64,000 nt of DNA from CAYWRZ01 sp964460845 (lineage in GTDB: Bacteria > Bacteroidota > Bacteroidia > Flavobacteriales_D > UBA2798). The translations under genes were made by a program, and so were the position numbers. Shown here in pieces: positions 52,368 to 60,715 of this stretch; the first letter of the stretch is position 1; each line of letters opens with the position of its first letter. Where the stretch lies: assembly GCA_964460845.1 (NCBI GenBank), contig CAYWRZ010000006.1, forward strand, positions 1 through 64,000, written 5' to 3'. Below the pieces are notes generated by a model, which had not been told where the DNA came from, did no database searches, and saw only the letters and a program-made list of their open reading frames with translations.

Positions 52368-53079
52368 GGTAAAAAGCCGAGGTGAACCGCCGATACGTTT
52401 CTGACGCTTTTCCCTCCGCGTCATGAAGGTACAGCTCGGTTTCGCACAGCGCCTTACCGCTCCTACCGAAAGTAAGCAGCACACGCGAGAGTTGCCTGCG
52501 GCTCCCGGTATATACACGCGTACATCGCTCCAGGTTAACCCCCTGTGTGACGGCCGGTTCCAACACTGCCTTTACGGTTTCTGCCGGAAAAACAAGACTT
52601 ATTTTTCCTTCTTGGGTAAGCCATTGCGCCGCTTTTTCAAAAAAGCATCCGAACGAAAAATTGACTTCATGCCGGGCCAATGAACGGGATTCGCCCGGAG
52701 GAAGCAGGGCATTGCTAAAATACGGCGGATTACACACGATATGATCGTAAGGTTCGGAAGGCACATACGCCGCAAAATCGGTACAAATCGCTGAAAGACG
52801 CGTGGCCCAGGGCGAACAGGTAAAATTTTCGGCCGCCTGCGCAGCCGCTTCCGGCTCGATTTCAAGCGCTTCTATATGTGCACTGTCGTTGCGTTGGGCA
52901 AGCATCAGCGCCAGCAAACCGGTACCGGTACCTATATCCAGCACCCGCCGGGCGTTTTCTGCAGGTGCCCATGCCCCCAGCAGCACAGCATCGGTACCTA
53001 CTTTCATGGCACAGCGATCCTGATATACCTCAAACTGCCGGAAACGAAAAGGACGCTCGTATTTAAGCGCCTTCTCCAA
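52348..53079 (-). CDS. trmN6: tRNA1(Val) (adenine(37)-N6)-methyltransferase
   Basis: 243 aa starting at a TTG (53077-53079). No ATG exists before the conserved start FRFRQFEVYQDRCAMKVGTDAVLLGAWA, which aligns with the N-terminus of E. coli YfiC. SAM motif I is RRVLDIGTGTGLLALMLAQR, and the N6-adenine catalytic motif is NPPY in DHIVCNPPYFSNAL. It methylates A37 of tRNA1(Val). It overlaps rimM by 17 bp and sanA (opposite strand) by 20 bp. Together with rimM and rpsP it makes an RNA-related operon. Confidence 0.9.
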   Translation of the reverse strand: MEKALKYERPFRFRQFEVYQDRCAMKVGTDAVLLGAWAPAENARRVLDIGTGTGLLALMLAQRNDSAHIEALEIEPEAAAQAAENFTCSPWATRLSAICTDFAAYVPSEPYDHIVCNPPYFSNALLPPGESRSLARHEVNFSFGCFFEKAAQWLTQEGKISLVFPAETVKAVLEPAVTQGVNLERCTRVYTGSRRQLSRVLLTFGRSGKALCETELYLHDAEGKASETYRRFTSAFYLNDTVR

Positions 53080-53599
53080 GATAAAGATCGATTAATCCTT
53101 CGGGGGCTTCTACGTTTAAAACGCGGGCTTCGCGGTCTATCGAAAGCAGCACCTCGTCGTGCAGGGGCAGTAGAATTTCTTTTTCTTCCCGCATTACCTG
53201 CAGCAGCACGTTTCCACCTACTTCGTACACGTCTGTCACAATACCCACCGTACCTTTTTGGCGATCTTCGACGGTGAAATCTATGATTTCATGGAAATAA
53301 AAATGCTTGCCCTTGAGCTTGGGCAATTTCTCAAGCGGAAGGTAAACCGGGCAGCCTTTAAGGCCAAGCGCCTGAGCCTCGCTGTCGATACTTTTGAGCT
53401 TTACGATGGCATATCCCTTAGGCGTAAGCCTAAAAGCGGTGAAAAAAAAAGGAACCAGTTCATGGTGGAGTTCCACATAAACTGATTCCAGTTTTTTATA
53501 AGATGCAGGATTATCTACATCCAGTTGCAGTACCATTTCTCCCTTAAACCCGTGAAGGCGGGAAAGACGGCCTAGCATAAAACAACTTTCTTTGTCCAT
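53063..53599 (-). CDS. rimM: Ribosome maturation factor RimM
   Basis: 178 aa. N-terminal beta barrel CFMLGRLSRLHGFKGEMVLQL is the typical start (G....HG.KGE), and the PRC-barrel half has FYFHEIIDFTVEDRQKGTVGIVTDVYEVGGNVLLQVM and EEKEILLPLHDEVLLSIDREARVLNVEAPEGLIDLYL. It assists assembly of the 30S head by binding S19. Placed directly downstream of rpsP, as in most bacteria, with 23 bp between them. Confidence 0.95.
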   Translation of the reverse strand: MDKESCFMLGRLSRLHGFKGEMVLQLDVDNPASYKKLESVYVELHHELVPFFFTAFRLTPKGYAIVKLKSIDSEAQALGLKGCPVYLPLEKLPKLKGKHFYFHEIIDFTVEDRQKGTVGIVTDVYEVGGNVLLQVMREEKEILLPLHDEVLLSIDREARVLNVEAPEGLIDLYLGEGA

Positions 53600-53622
53600 C
53601 AGGACAGGCAGGCTAAATGTGA

Positions 53623-54171
53623 TTAACCTTCTGCTTCGGTGCCTTCGTTCTGTGCTTCTTCGGCAGCAGGAGCGGTTTCTTCTTCCGCAACGGGAGCCTC
53701 GGGGGCCTCTTCCACTACGGCAGCAGCCTGACGAGCCTCTTCTTTGGCAGCACGTGCCTTGCTTTCAGCTTCCAGACGGCTTTTCGCTTCTGTTACTTTA
53801 CTTGAGGTAATACGATCACGTTTCGCCTCGATCTTGCCTTCTTTCTCCTGCAGCCATTTTTCAAATTTGGCATCGGCCTGCTCCTGAGTAAGAGCGCCTT
53901 TTTTCACGCCTTTGTTCAGGTGCGAACGGTACAATACGCCTCTGTATGAAAGAATAGCACGGCAGGTATCTGTAGGCTGAGCGCCTTTTTCAAGCCAGGA
54001 AAGCGCTTTGTCAAAGCTTATATCAATAATAGCCGGAACGGTAGTAGGATCGTACACGCCGATTTTTTCGATAAACTTACCATCGCGGGGGGCACGCTGA
54101 TCGGCCACTACTACGTGATAAAACGGTTTTCCTTTTTTTCCGTGACGGGCTAATCTGATTTTGGTAGCCAT
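53623..54171 (-). CDS. rpsP: 30S ribosomal protein S16 with acidic C-terminal extension
   Basis: 182 aa. The first about 90 residues are S16: MATKIRLARHGKKGKPFYHV, VADQRAPRDGKFIEKIGVYDP and WLEKGAQPTDTCRAIL. The rest is a charged helix and an Ala/Glu-rich tail (EAPEAPVAEEETAPAAEEAQ). E. coli S16 has about 82 residues; such a tail is common in Bacteroidota. First gene of rpsP-rimM-trmN6. Confidence 0.97.
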   Translation of the reverse strand: MATKIRLARHGKKGKPFYHVVVADQRAPRDGKFIEKIGVYDPTTVPAIIDISFDKALSWLEKGAQPTDTCRAILSYRGVLYRSHLNKGVKKGALTQEQADAKFEKWLQEKEGKIEAKRDRITSSKVTEAKSRLEAESKARAAKEEARQAAAVVEEAPEAPVAEEETAPAAEEAQNEGTEAEG

Positions 54172-54291
54172 GATTAATTGGTTTAAGGGTCCGAAACCCG
54201 GTTAATTAATGAGTATCTTGTTTTTTAGGGCTGCAAATATCTGTTTTTTCAGGCAGAATGCCAAATTCCGGCACAAAAGAAAACGACATAC

Positions 54292-55389
54292 TTATTTATA
54301 CAGCCTTTCATTGTCCTGTATGTCCATCCACATCGCAAAGATAAATGCCTGAAAAGCACCTGTAAACAGGAAGATAAAGGCCAGCAGGGGTTCGTAAGAG
54401 ATGGTTTTTCCTTCGAAAATATAGACGAGAATCTTTACTGCATAAGGAATAGATGCCAGCCCCAGCAGGATAGCCATGTTGTAAAACAAAAACAGGGGAT
54501 GAAAATCCTTGAAGAAATATTTGGTCCAAAGACGTTTAAAAAAGAGGCGCATCAGCAGCCACGACACCCTGCGTATCACTTTGGCCACTTTCATTTTGCT
54601 CTTCTCACCCACCCGATACACCGGCTTGATGGTGATTTCTTTGAGCGTGCAGCCGGCTATATTCAGCTTGACCAGCAAGTCGTTGGGCATACCGTAGCTT
54701 TTGTAGATCTCGTGAATCTTCACCGCCCGCAAAGCCGAAAGTGAGATGGCCGTATAACCGGTCTGCGTGTCAGAAATGCGCCAGTAGCCCGAAGCGATTT
54801 TGGTCAGCATCGACAGCACTGAATTTCCGAAAAAACGGATCCGGGGAATGACATACTTCGCGCTCGGGTGGCGCAAACGGTTGCCTTTTACATAGTCTAT
54901 ATTTTCCTGTATTACAGGCAAACAAATCGATTCCAGCTCGGCAGGATCCATTTGTCCGTCGCCAGCCATCACCGCCGTACAGTCGATTTCGTGATCTTTG
55001 CACCATTTATACCCACGGGCAATACCTGCACCTACCCCACCGTTTTTCAGGTTGTTAATCAGGATAATACGATCGGTATCGGGGTTCTCGTTGACAATTT
55101 CGGAAGGCACGAAAAGTTCTATTTCGCGGTGATTCATCGCTTCGAGCACCTGATCCGCCTCGTTATACCGGTTGGGTATCACCGGATTCGGAAAGGGTTT
55201 AAACTCCTGCCGGGGCGAAGTATCCTTACGAATATATTCTTTCACCACCTCGGCCGTACGGTCGGGAGAACAGTCGTTAACAATCACAATACGATCTACA
55301 AAATCGGGCATGGATTCGATGACCATCCCTATTTGTGTTTCTTCATTGTAACAGGGTACTACCACTGCTACGGTTTTTCCATGAAGCAT
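54292..55389 (-). CDS. Glycosyltransferase family 2 with C-terminal membrane helices
   Basis: 365 aa from the ATG at 55387-55389. The GT-A domain opens TVAVVVPCYNEETQIGMVIE and VDRIVIVNDCSPDRTAEV. The DxD-like site is in CTAVMAGDGQMDPAELE, and the acceptor-side motif is in YWRISDTQTGYTAISL. Two C-terminal hydrophobic segments (LFYNMAILLGLASIPYAVKILVYIF and PLLAFIFLFTGAFQAFIFAM) anchor it in the inner membrane. This is the dolichol-phosphate-mannose-synthase-like form, likely charging undecaprenyl phosphate or extending a glycan. A flippase gene lies upstream on the same strand (83 bp), so both probably serve one surface polysaccharide. Confidence 0.88.
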   Translation of the reverse strand: MLHGKTVAVVVPCYNEETQIGMVIESMPDFVDRIVIVNDCSPDRTAEVVKEYIRKDTSPRQEFKPFPNPVIPNRYNEADQVLEAMNHREIELFVPSEIVNENPDTDRIILINNLKNGGVGAGIARGYKWCKDHEIDCTAVMAGDGQMDPAELESICLPVIQENIDYVKGNRLRHPSAKYVIPRIRFFGNSVLSMLTKIASGYWRISDTQTGYTAISLSALRAVKIHEIYKSYGMPNDLLVKLNIAGCTLKEITIKPVYRVGEKSKMKVAKVIRRVSWLLMRLFFKRLWTKYFFKDFHPLFLFYNMAILLGLASIPYAVKILVYIFEGKTISYEPLLAFIFLFTGAFQAFIFAMWMDIQDNERLYK

Positions 55390-55472
55390 ATACAGTATAA
55401 AATTTGGAAAATTGAGACGGGTTAAAGGTAGCACTATTTAGCGATCGTCTGCCACTGTGGCAAAGGAAATCG

Positions 55473-56726
55473 TCAAATCCGCGCGCTGTCACGATAACCG
55501 TATTTAAACCAGATTATAAATCCTGCGGTAACCAATAACTCGGTCAGTGTAAGTGCCCAGGCCATTCCTTCGGCACCATAGCGCGAAGGTAAATACAGGG
55601 CCATCAGCAGAAAAAACAGCGAACCAAGTCCGTACACCAACGGAATACGCCTGCTCCAGCCCACCGCGTAGTACAGCAGATAAGCATACGAAGCGCTCAG
55701 GATGCCGAGAAAAAGCACGGGCGAAAGGATGCGTAACATACTTACGCTGTGTGCAAATTCGGGGCCCAGTATCCACAAGCCCGCCGCTTTGCCAAATAAG
55801 GCCACTGCCAGCGAAGTAAGCAGGGTAAAGAAACTTACGGTAGAAATAAAGCGGAAAAACAGCCTGCGGGTATCCTGCGGTGCTTCGGCCGTACGACGGG
55901 AGAAAAAAGGGAAAAAAGCGGTGATTATCACCTGGTAAAGGGAGGTAATGGCCCTTATAAGCTTTTCGGCAGCGGCATAATAGCCTACTAATTCATAGTT
56001 GGCCGTGATCGCACTCAGCAAAGGGACTCCGCCCACCGTATAAACCGACGTAGCAACCACCGAAAGGAAAAGGCTCCATCCTTCGCGAAGCAAGTTACGC
56101 ACCAGGGAAAATGTGGGTCTGACCAAACGAATACGAAGCTGGGCAAACACCACTACACAGGAAGCAATGCCGGCCAGCAAAAATCCGGAAGAGGTGATCA
56201 CAGCGGCCAGCAGGTAATCGGCCGGGCTGCGCACCCAGATAAAGAGCGCCACTGTAGCCAGTACCCTGGGAATAACCTGTATGACGGTAATGAAATACAT
56301 TTTTTCCAGTCCCTGAAAAAGCCAGGAAGGAAACAGCACCTGTCCGGCAGTAGCCGCAAAAGCCGCTAAAAAAAGCGCGCGTTCGGCACCGTAGGAGGTA
56401 CTAAGCAGCAGTATTACTAAAAGCAGGAATCCGACGAGCAGCAAACAAAGTTTGATCAGCATCACCCCCGAAAAAACACGACTTAGATACTCCTTATCGT
56501 GGCGGTACAGTGAAACGGTTCGGGTTGCGGAGAAGGTAAAGCCATAATCGCAGATAAGCAGAAAAAACTGGGCGTAGTATTGCGCAGTCGAAAGCAGCCC
56601 GAAATAGTGGGCTTCGAGCACCTGAAAAAGGTAGGGTATAGTAACCAGTGGCAGGAGGTAGTTGGCGGCTTGTAAAAAACCGAGCGCTACCACGTTGCCG
56701 GCCAGTCGGCGGTGTTCGCTATGCAT
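55473..56726 (-). CDS. Polysaccharide flippase (Wzx-like, MOP superfamily)
   Basis: 417 aa from the ATG at 56724-56726; the upstream TTG at 56747 would overlap terminator-adjacent sequence. About twelve to fourteen membrane helices. GNVVALGFLQAANYLLPLVTIPYLFQVLEAHYFGLLSTAQYYAQFF is the typical N-terminus of Wzx/RfbX flippases, and DYGFTFSATRTVSLYRHDKEYLSRVF fits helix 2-3. It should move lipid-linked oligosaccharides from the cytoplasmic to the periplasmic face. Paired with the GT2 gene downstream. Confidence 0.85.
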   Translation of the reverse strand: MHSEHRRLAGNVVALGFLQAANYLLPLVTIPYLFQVLEAHYFGLLSTAQYYAQFFLLICDYGFTFSATRTVSLYRHDKEYLSRVFSGVMLIKLCLLLVGFLLLVILLLSTSYGAERALFLAAFAATAGQVLFPSWLFQGLEKMYFITVIQVIPRVLATVALFIWVRSPADYLLAAVITSSGFLLAGIASCVVVFAQLRIRLVRPTFSLVRNLLREGWSLFLSVVATSVYTVGGVPLLSAITANYELVGYYAAAEKLIRAITSLYQVIITAFFPFFSRRTAEAPQDTRRLFFRFISTVSFFTLLTSLAVALFGKAAGLWILGPEFAHSVSMLRILSPVLFLGILSASYAYLLYYAVGWSRRIPLVYGLGSLFFLLMALYLPSRYGAEGMAWALTLTELLVTAGFIIWFKYGYRDSARI

Positions 56727-56758
56727 CTGTATCTTCTTCACCTGCAAGAAAGGACAAG

Positions 56759-56792
56759 ATAAAAAAAAGACTCCGCGTTGCGGAGTCTTTTT
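56759..56792 (-). terminator. Strong terminator of the S6-S18-L9 operon
   Basis: Stem AAAGACTCCGC with GCGGAGTCTTT (11 bp), 3-nt loop. On the minus strand it is followed by a run of T. An A-run on one side and T-run on the other allow it to act in both directions. Confidence 0.92.
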
Positions 56793-56821
56793 AAAGGGCG
56801 CGGGGTAAAAACCCTGCGTAA

Positions 56822-57268
56822 TTATTCTTCTACCACTTCAAAAGTGAGGGTTTCGCTGATCTCTTTGTGCAGACGAATCACTGCTTCGTGCTTACCCAGG
56901 TTTTTGATGGGTTCGCCTTTGATAGTGATGTATTTGCGGTCGATATCGAAACCGAGCTTTTTCAGCGCATCGGAAAGCTGAATGGTGTTCACCGAGCCGA
57001 AAATTTTACCGCTTTCGCCGGCTTTGGCACCTACTTTTACAGCCAGGTCGCGCAGGCTTTTGGCGGTTTTTTCCGCTTCAGCTTTTACTTTGGCTTCTTT
57101 GTGCGCACGTTGCTTGAGGTTTTCGGTCAGCACTTTTTTGGCCGACTCGGTAGCTACGGTAGCCAGACCTTTCGGGATAAGATAGTTACGGCCGTAACCG
57201 GGCTTTACCTTTACCACGTCGTCTTTATATCCGAGCTTTTCTACGTCTTTTTTAAGAATCACGTCCAT
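56822..57268 (-). CDS. rplI: 50S ribosomal protein L9
   Basis: 148 aa, the usual length. N-terminal domain MDVILKKDVEKLGYKDDVVKVKPGYGRNYLIPKGLA is the L9 signature; a long connecting helix follows, then the C-terminal domain with GKIFGSVNTIQLSDALKKLGFDIDRKYI. Binds 23S rRNA. Last gene of rpsF-rpsR-rplI, 27 bp after rpsR. Confidence 0.97.
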   Translation of the reverse strand: MDVILKKDVEKLGYKDDVVKVKPGYGRNYLIPKGLATVATESAKKVLTENLKQRAHKEAKVKAEAEKTAKSLRDLAVKVGAKAGESGKIFGSVNTIQLSDALKKLGFDIDRKYITIKGEPIKNLGKHEAVIRLHKEISETLTFEVVEE

Positions 57269-57295
57269 GACAATTCGCTTTAAATCGGTTAGGGC

Positions 57296-57562
57296 TTATT
57301 TCAACATATCGCCTACATAGGGCATAAGGGCCAGGTGGCGCGAACGCTTGATGGCTTGCGACACTTTGCGCTGAAACTTCAGCGAGGTGCCGGTTACGCG
57401 GCGGGGAAGGATCTTACCCTGCTCGTTCACAAACTTCAGAAGGAAGTTGGGATCCTTGTAGTCGATATACTTAATGCCGGCCTTTTTGAAGCGGCAGTAC
57501 TTTTCTTTGGTGGTTTCGATGCTTATCGGGGTCAGATACCTGATGTCCTTATCGCTTGCCAT
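57296..57562 (-). CDS. rpsR: 30S ribosomal protein S18
   Basis: 88 aa. YLTPISIETTKEKYCRFKKAGIKYIDYKDPNFLLKFVNEQGKILPRRVTGTSLKFQRKVSQAIKRSRHLALMPYVG includes the S18 core (I.YKD...L..F....GKI.PRR.TG....Q....AIKRAR..ALLP(F/Y)). Sits between rpsF and rplI. No ssb gene, the normal Bacteroidota arrangement. It forms a heterodimer with S6 on the 30S platform. Confidence 0.97.
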   Translation of the reverse strand: MASDKDIRYLTPISIETTKEKYCRFKKAGIKYIDYKDPNFLLKFVNEQGKILPRRVTGTSLKFQRKVSQAIKRSRHLALMPYVGDMLK

Positions 57563-57600
57563 AATTCTATTTGCTTTTTCTGTTCAACTAAATAAATGAA

Positions 57601-57972
57601 TTATGCGTTGGCCGCTTTTTCTTTTTTGCGAGCCGGGCGGGCAGTCACCTCACCACTACGCTTTTTCTCGTTGTAAGCTACCGCGTGCTTGTCGAGCTTC
57701 ACTGTAAGAAAGCGCAGCAGGCGCTCATCACGACGATACTCTACCTCAAGACGGGATACGGTGTCAGCGTCGGCTTCAAATTCGATCAGGTGATAAAAAC
57801 CGGTGGTTTTCTTCTGGATAGGATAAGCCAGCTTACGGAGGCCCCAGTGCTCTTCGTGCACTATGTTCGCCTTCAGATCGCCAAGCGTACCCTTGAATTT
57901 GCCAACTGCTTCCTTTGCCTGTTCCTCAGACAAAACGGGAGTTAAAATGAAAACAGTTTCGTAACGGGTCAT
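57601..57972 (-). CDS. rpsF: 30S ribosomal protein S6
   Basis: 123 aa. YETVFILTPVLSEEQAKEAVGKF, EEHWGLRKLAYPIQKKTTGFYHLIEFEAD and LEVEYRRDERLLRFLTVKLDKHAVAYNEKKR carry the S6 signature. The tail is Lys/Ala-rich. First gene of its operon. Minus-strand TAGCTTTG at 58024-58031 is an exact -7 box about 50 bp upstream. Confidence 0.97.
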   Translation of the reverse strand: MTRYETVFILTPVLSEEQAKEAVGKFKGTLGDLKANIVHEEHWGLRKLAYPIQKKTTGFYHLIEFEADADTVSRLEVEYRRDERLLRFLTVKLDKHAVAYNEKKRSGEVTARPARKKEKAANA

Positions 57973-58023
57973 AACTTTTTGTTTTTGAACGATTTAAGAT
58001 TTATTCCATTTTGAAATGGAGGG

Positions 58024-58031
58024 CAAAGCTA
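58024..58031 (-). promoter_or_regulatory. -7 promoter box of the rpsF operon
   Basis: Minus-strand TAGCTTTG matches TAnnTTTG. It lies 52 bp upstream of the rpsF start. No -33 box at the standard spacing. Confidence 0.5.
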
Positions 58032-58126
58032 CAAAATTTATCCATATCTGCAGCTATGTGAAAGGAAGAATCGTTGAGTCCGACGAAAAGTTTTACACAA
58101 GCCCCCCATACATCGCTCTCAAAAAG

Positions 58127-58134
58127 TATATTTG
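58127..58134 (+). promoter_or_regulatory. -7 promoter box just upstream of dnaX
   Basis: TATATTTG, an exact TAnnTTTG match, 13 bp before the dnaX ATG at 58148. The same octamer is used by the tRNA-Asp promoter. Transcription would begin within about 10 bp of the start codon, giving an almost leaderless mRNA. Confidence 0.5.
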
Positions 58135-58147
58135 CAGGTGAATGCCC

Positions 58148-59898
58148 ATGGAAAGTTTTGTTGTATCCGCCCGAAAGTACCGCCCCCAAACCTTCGATAC
58201 GGTTGTGGGACAGTCGTCGATCACCACCACCCTGAAAAATGCCATTAAGAACAAGCACCTGGCACAGGCTTTCCTTTTCTGCGGGCCACGCGGCGTGGGT
58301 AAAACGACCTGCGCACGTATTTTAGCCAAAACCATCAATTGCATGGCTCCCCTGCCCGGCATGGAAGCCTGTAACGAATGTGAGTCCTGCCGCTCGTTCA
58401 ACGATGGGCGCTCACTGAATATTTACGAGCTCGATGCTGCCTCCAACAACGGGGTCGATGCCATCCGGAGCCTGATCGAACAGGTCAGCTTCGCTCCCCA
58501 GCTCGGCGCTTTTAAAGTGTATATCATCGACGAGGTGCACATGCTCTCTACCGGTGCCTTTAACGCCTTTCTCAAAACTCTCGAAGAGCCGCCACGCCAC
58601 GCGATTTTTATTTTGGCTACCACCGAAAAGCATAAAATCATCCCGACCATTCTTTCGCGTTGTCAGATCTTCGATTTTAACCGTATCCAACTCGGCGACA
58701 TCACCGCACACCTTCAAAAAATAGCGGAAAAGGAAAGCATCCAAACCGAGCCCGATGCCCTGCACATCATCGCCCAAAAGGCCGACGGCGGATTGAGAGA
58801 CGCGCTCTCCATCTTCGACCAAATCGTTAGCTTCGCCGGAAATCAGATCACCTACAAATCGGTCATCGAAAACCTCAATATCCTCGATTACGATTACTAT
58901 TTCAGAATTACCGACTCCATCCTGCAAGGCGATATCAAAACCACGCTGCTGGTATTCGATGAAATTCTCCGTAACGGTTTCGACGGACACTTGTTCATTA
59001 CCGGATTAGCCGGGCATTTCCGCGATCTGATGGTCTGCAAAGATCCGCAAACGATAGTACTGCTCGAAGCCAGCGAAAACATCCGCGAAAAATACAAAAC
59101 GCAGGCGGCTGCGCTGCAAATTCCCATACTGTTACAGGCGCTGGAGCTTTTCAGCCGCTGCGATGTGCAGTACAAAACCAGTAAAAACCAGCGCCTGCTG
59201 GTAGAGCTGACGCTGATGCAAGCTTGCTCATTAGAAGCTCAGGGTGAAAAAAAAAACCTGAACTGATCCCTATCAAAGCTGTAGAAGGCAGAGAGAACCT
59301 TCATTATCAATTATTTAAAAACACCGGGAAAACCCCTCCGGCCGCTGTTTCCGTCAAAAAAACAGCCCCTACGTCCGAGCCCAACGCTAGCGGTACGGCA
59401 CTTCCCGTTACCCGCGATCTGACCCGACTTAAAACCATTTCGATTGCGCAGCATCGCAAACCGGCGGCTCCCAACTCCCCTTCCGATACTTCGGCTCCCG
59501 GATCCGTTTCGCAACCGGAGCTGCCCGCACAGGTATTTTCTACCGCCGCATTTGCCGAAGCCTGGCAGGAATACGCCGCACAAGTGAAAGCAGCCGGAAA
59601 AGACTCCATGTATGTCACCCTTTCGCAACGCGTTCCGGAAGTGGACGAAAATTTCCGTATTCTGCTGCTCATCGACAACAAAGCACAGGAACAAAGTCTG
59701 GAAAGAGAGAAACAGCAACTGCTGGAATTTCTGCGCCACAAGCTCCAAAACCACCATATTTCACTCGAAACCAAATTGGAAGCCTCAGGAGCAAATGCCT
59801 TTCTTTACACCGACAAAGAAAAATTCCTGAAACTGGCCGAGAAAAACCCACACCTGCTTACCCTCAAGAACAAGCTGAACCTCGATTTCGATTTCTGA
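58148..59898 (+). CDS. dnaX: DNA polymerase III gamma/tau subunits, joined by a -1 frameshift
   Basis: The first frame (58148-59266) encodes 372 aa, the clamp-loader ATPase: LFCGPRGVGKTTCARILAKT (Walker A), four zinc-site Cys (NCMAPLPGMEACNECESC), IIDEVHMLS (Walker B) and ILSRCQIFDF (SRC sensor). It ends with TGA right after domain III, as gamma does. The next frame, -1, is open without interruption from the A-run at 59247-59256 to 59898 and continues with a Pro/Ala/Ser linker and a conserved C-terminal domain (FAEAWQEYAAQVKAAGKDSM, QQLLEFLRHKLQNHHISLET). Reading through with a single -1 shift gives about 583 aa (tau). ATG 58148 (MESFVVSARKYRPQTF) preferred to 58142. A homopolymer sequencing error is the alternative. 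Confidence 0.88.
59247..59256 (+). promoter_or_regulatory. Ten-A slippery run in dnaX, presumed frameshift or slippage site
   Basis: Codons GAA AAA AAA AAC hold ten consecutive A. Frame 0 stops at TGA 59264-59266, three codons later. A -1 shift here enters the open tau frame. AGGGTG lies immediately upstream and may act as an internal ribosome-pausing site. No strong downstream hairpin was seen. Confidence 0.7.
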
Positions 59899-59943
59899 AT
59901 CAATAAAAGGCATGGTTTTTGAGAAATGTGGAAGCCTAATTTG

Positions 59944-60363
59944 ATGCGTATGAAAAAGCTAATTTTACTTGCCTTTATTCTGCTTTCCGGAACTGTGCTT
60001 TTCGCACAGGATCTCTACTACAAACACACCAAAATCGGAGAAATCACCTCTCAGGGCGCTGTGTATATCCGACACTCAAAAGTAGGTGAATTCCAGAGTA
60101 ACGGAGCGGTGTACAAAAACAATACCCGCATTGGCGAAATCAACAGTCAGGGCCACGTGTACCGTTATGGCACTAAAGTAGGCGAGATAAACAGCAACGG
60201 AAGCATCTATAAAAACAACACACGTGTAGGTGAAGTCAAAGACAACGGGAAAGTCTATTACAACCACACGCTGGTAGCCGAATTCAAAAATGTATCCCGT
60301 ACGCGGGCTGCTGCTTTTTTCTTCTTTTTCTTTTGGGATCTGGATGCCGGACAGGCCTCCTAA
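59944..60363 (+). CDS. Exported protein of 16-residue beta repeats with a poly-Phe tail
   Basis: 139 aa from the ATG at 59944 (or 137 aa from 59950). A signal peptide ends LFAQ. The mature chain is six imperfect 16-residue repeats of the form VYxxxTxVGEIxSNGx, for example VYIRHSKVGEFQSNGA and IYKNNTRVGEVKDNGK. Such repeats likely form a small closed beta structure; the pattern recalls families annotated as beta-flower proteins, but I am not sure of the match. The end is odd: RAAAFFFFFFWDLDAGQAS, with six Phe in a row. Function unknown. It follows dnaX by 45 bp. Confidence 0.75.
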   Translation: MRMKKLILLAFILLSGTVLFAQDLYYKHTKIGEITSQGAVYIRHSKVGEFQSNGAVYKNNTRIGEINSQGHVYRYGTKVGEINSNGSIYKNNTRVGEVKDNGKVYYNHTLVAEFKNVSRTRAAAFFFFFFWDLDAGQAS

Positions 60364-60461
60364 CTCTCTCACCATTAAGAAAATAAAATTCGCATACACC
60401 GCATAAAAATGCTACTTTCGGCCCTGTAATCCCTTTGTAGTTTCTTTTTATCGCCTTGTGT

Positions 60462-60710
60462 ATGACTCTCCGCCTATTGTTAGTAGCTGCTGTAGCGCTT
60501 CCGCTCTGTCTCACCGGTCTTTCCGCCTCCGCACCCTCAAAAGCGGTTTTGCAAAATAAAGTCTATGTGTGCAACAGCTCGGCCGCAGTAGCCTACCACA
60601 ACAGCACCTCTTGCAGCGGACTGCGACGTTGCAAACATGAAATCATTACCGTATCGCGCCGCGAAGCGACCGAAAACTACGGGAAAAGAGCCTGTAAGCT
60701 TTGTTATTAA
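60462..60710 (+). CDS. Small secreted cysteine-rich protein
   Basis: 82 aa from the ATG at 60462; a TTG two codons earlier is possible. A signal peptide to about residue 26 (LLLVAAVALPLCLTGLSASA) is followed by KVYVCNSSAAVAYHNSTSCS, then GLRRCKHEI and ACKLCY at the very end. The mature part has five Cys and two His in a CxxS...YH...C...C...CxxC pattern that I recall from short Bacteroidota proteins, but I cannot name the family. It might bind metal or form disulfides. Confidence 0.7.
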   Translation: MTLRLLLVAAVALPLCLTGLSASAPSKAVLQNKVYVCNSSAAVAYHNSTSCSGLRRCKHEIITVSRREATENYGKRACKLCY

Positions 60711-60715
60711 AAGGG

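Noticed and set aside
53623..54171. Abnormal fusion at the C-terminus of ribosomal protein S16
   Set aside because: Ala/Glu-rich extensions of S16 are common in Bacteroidota, so this is not unusual.
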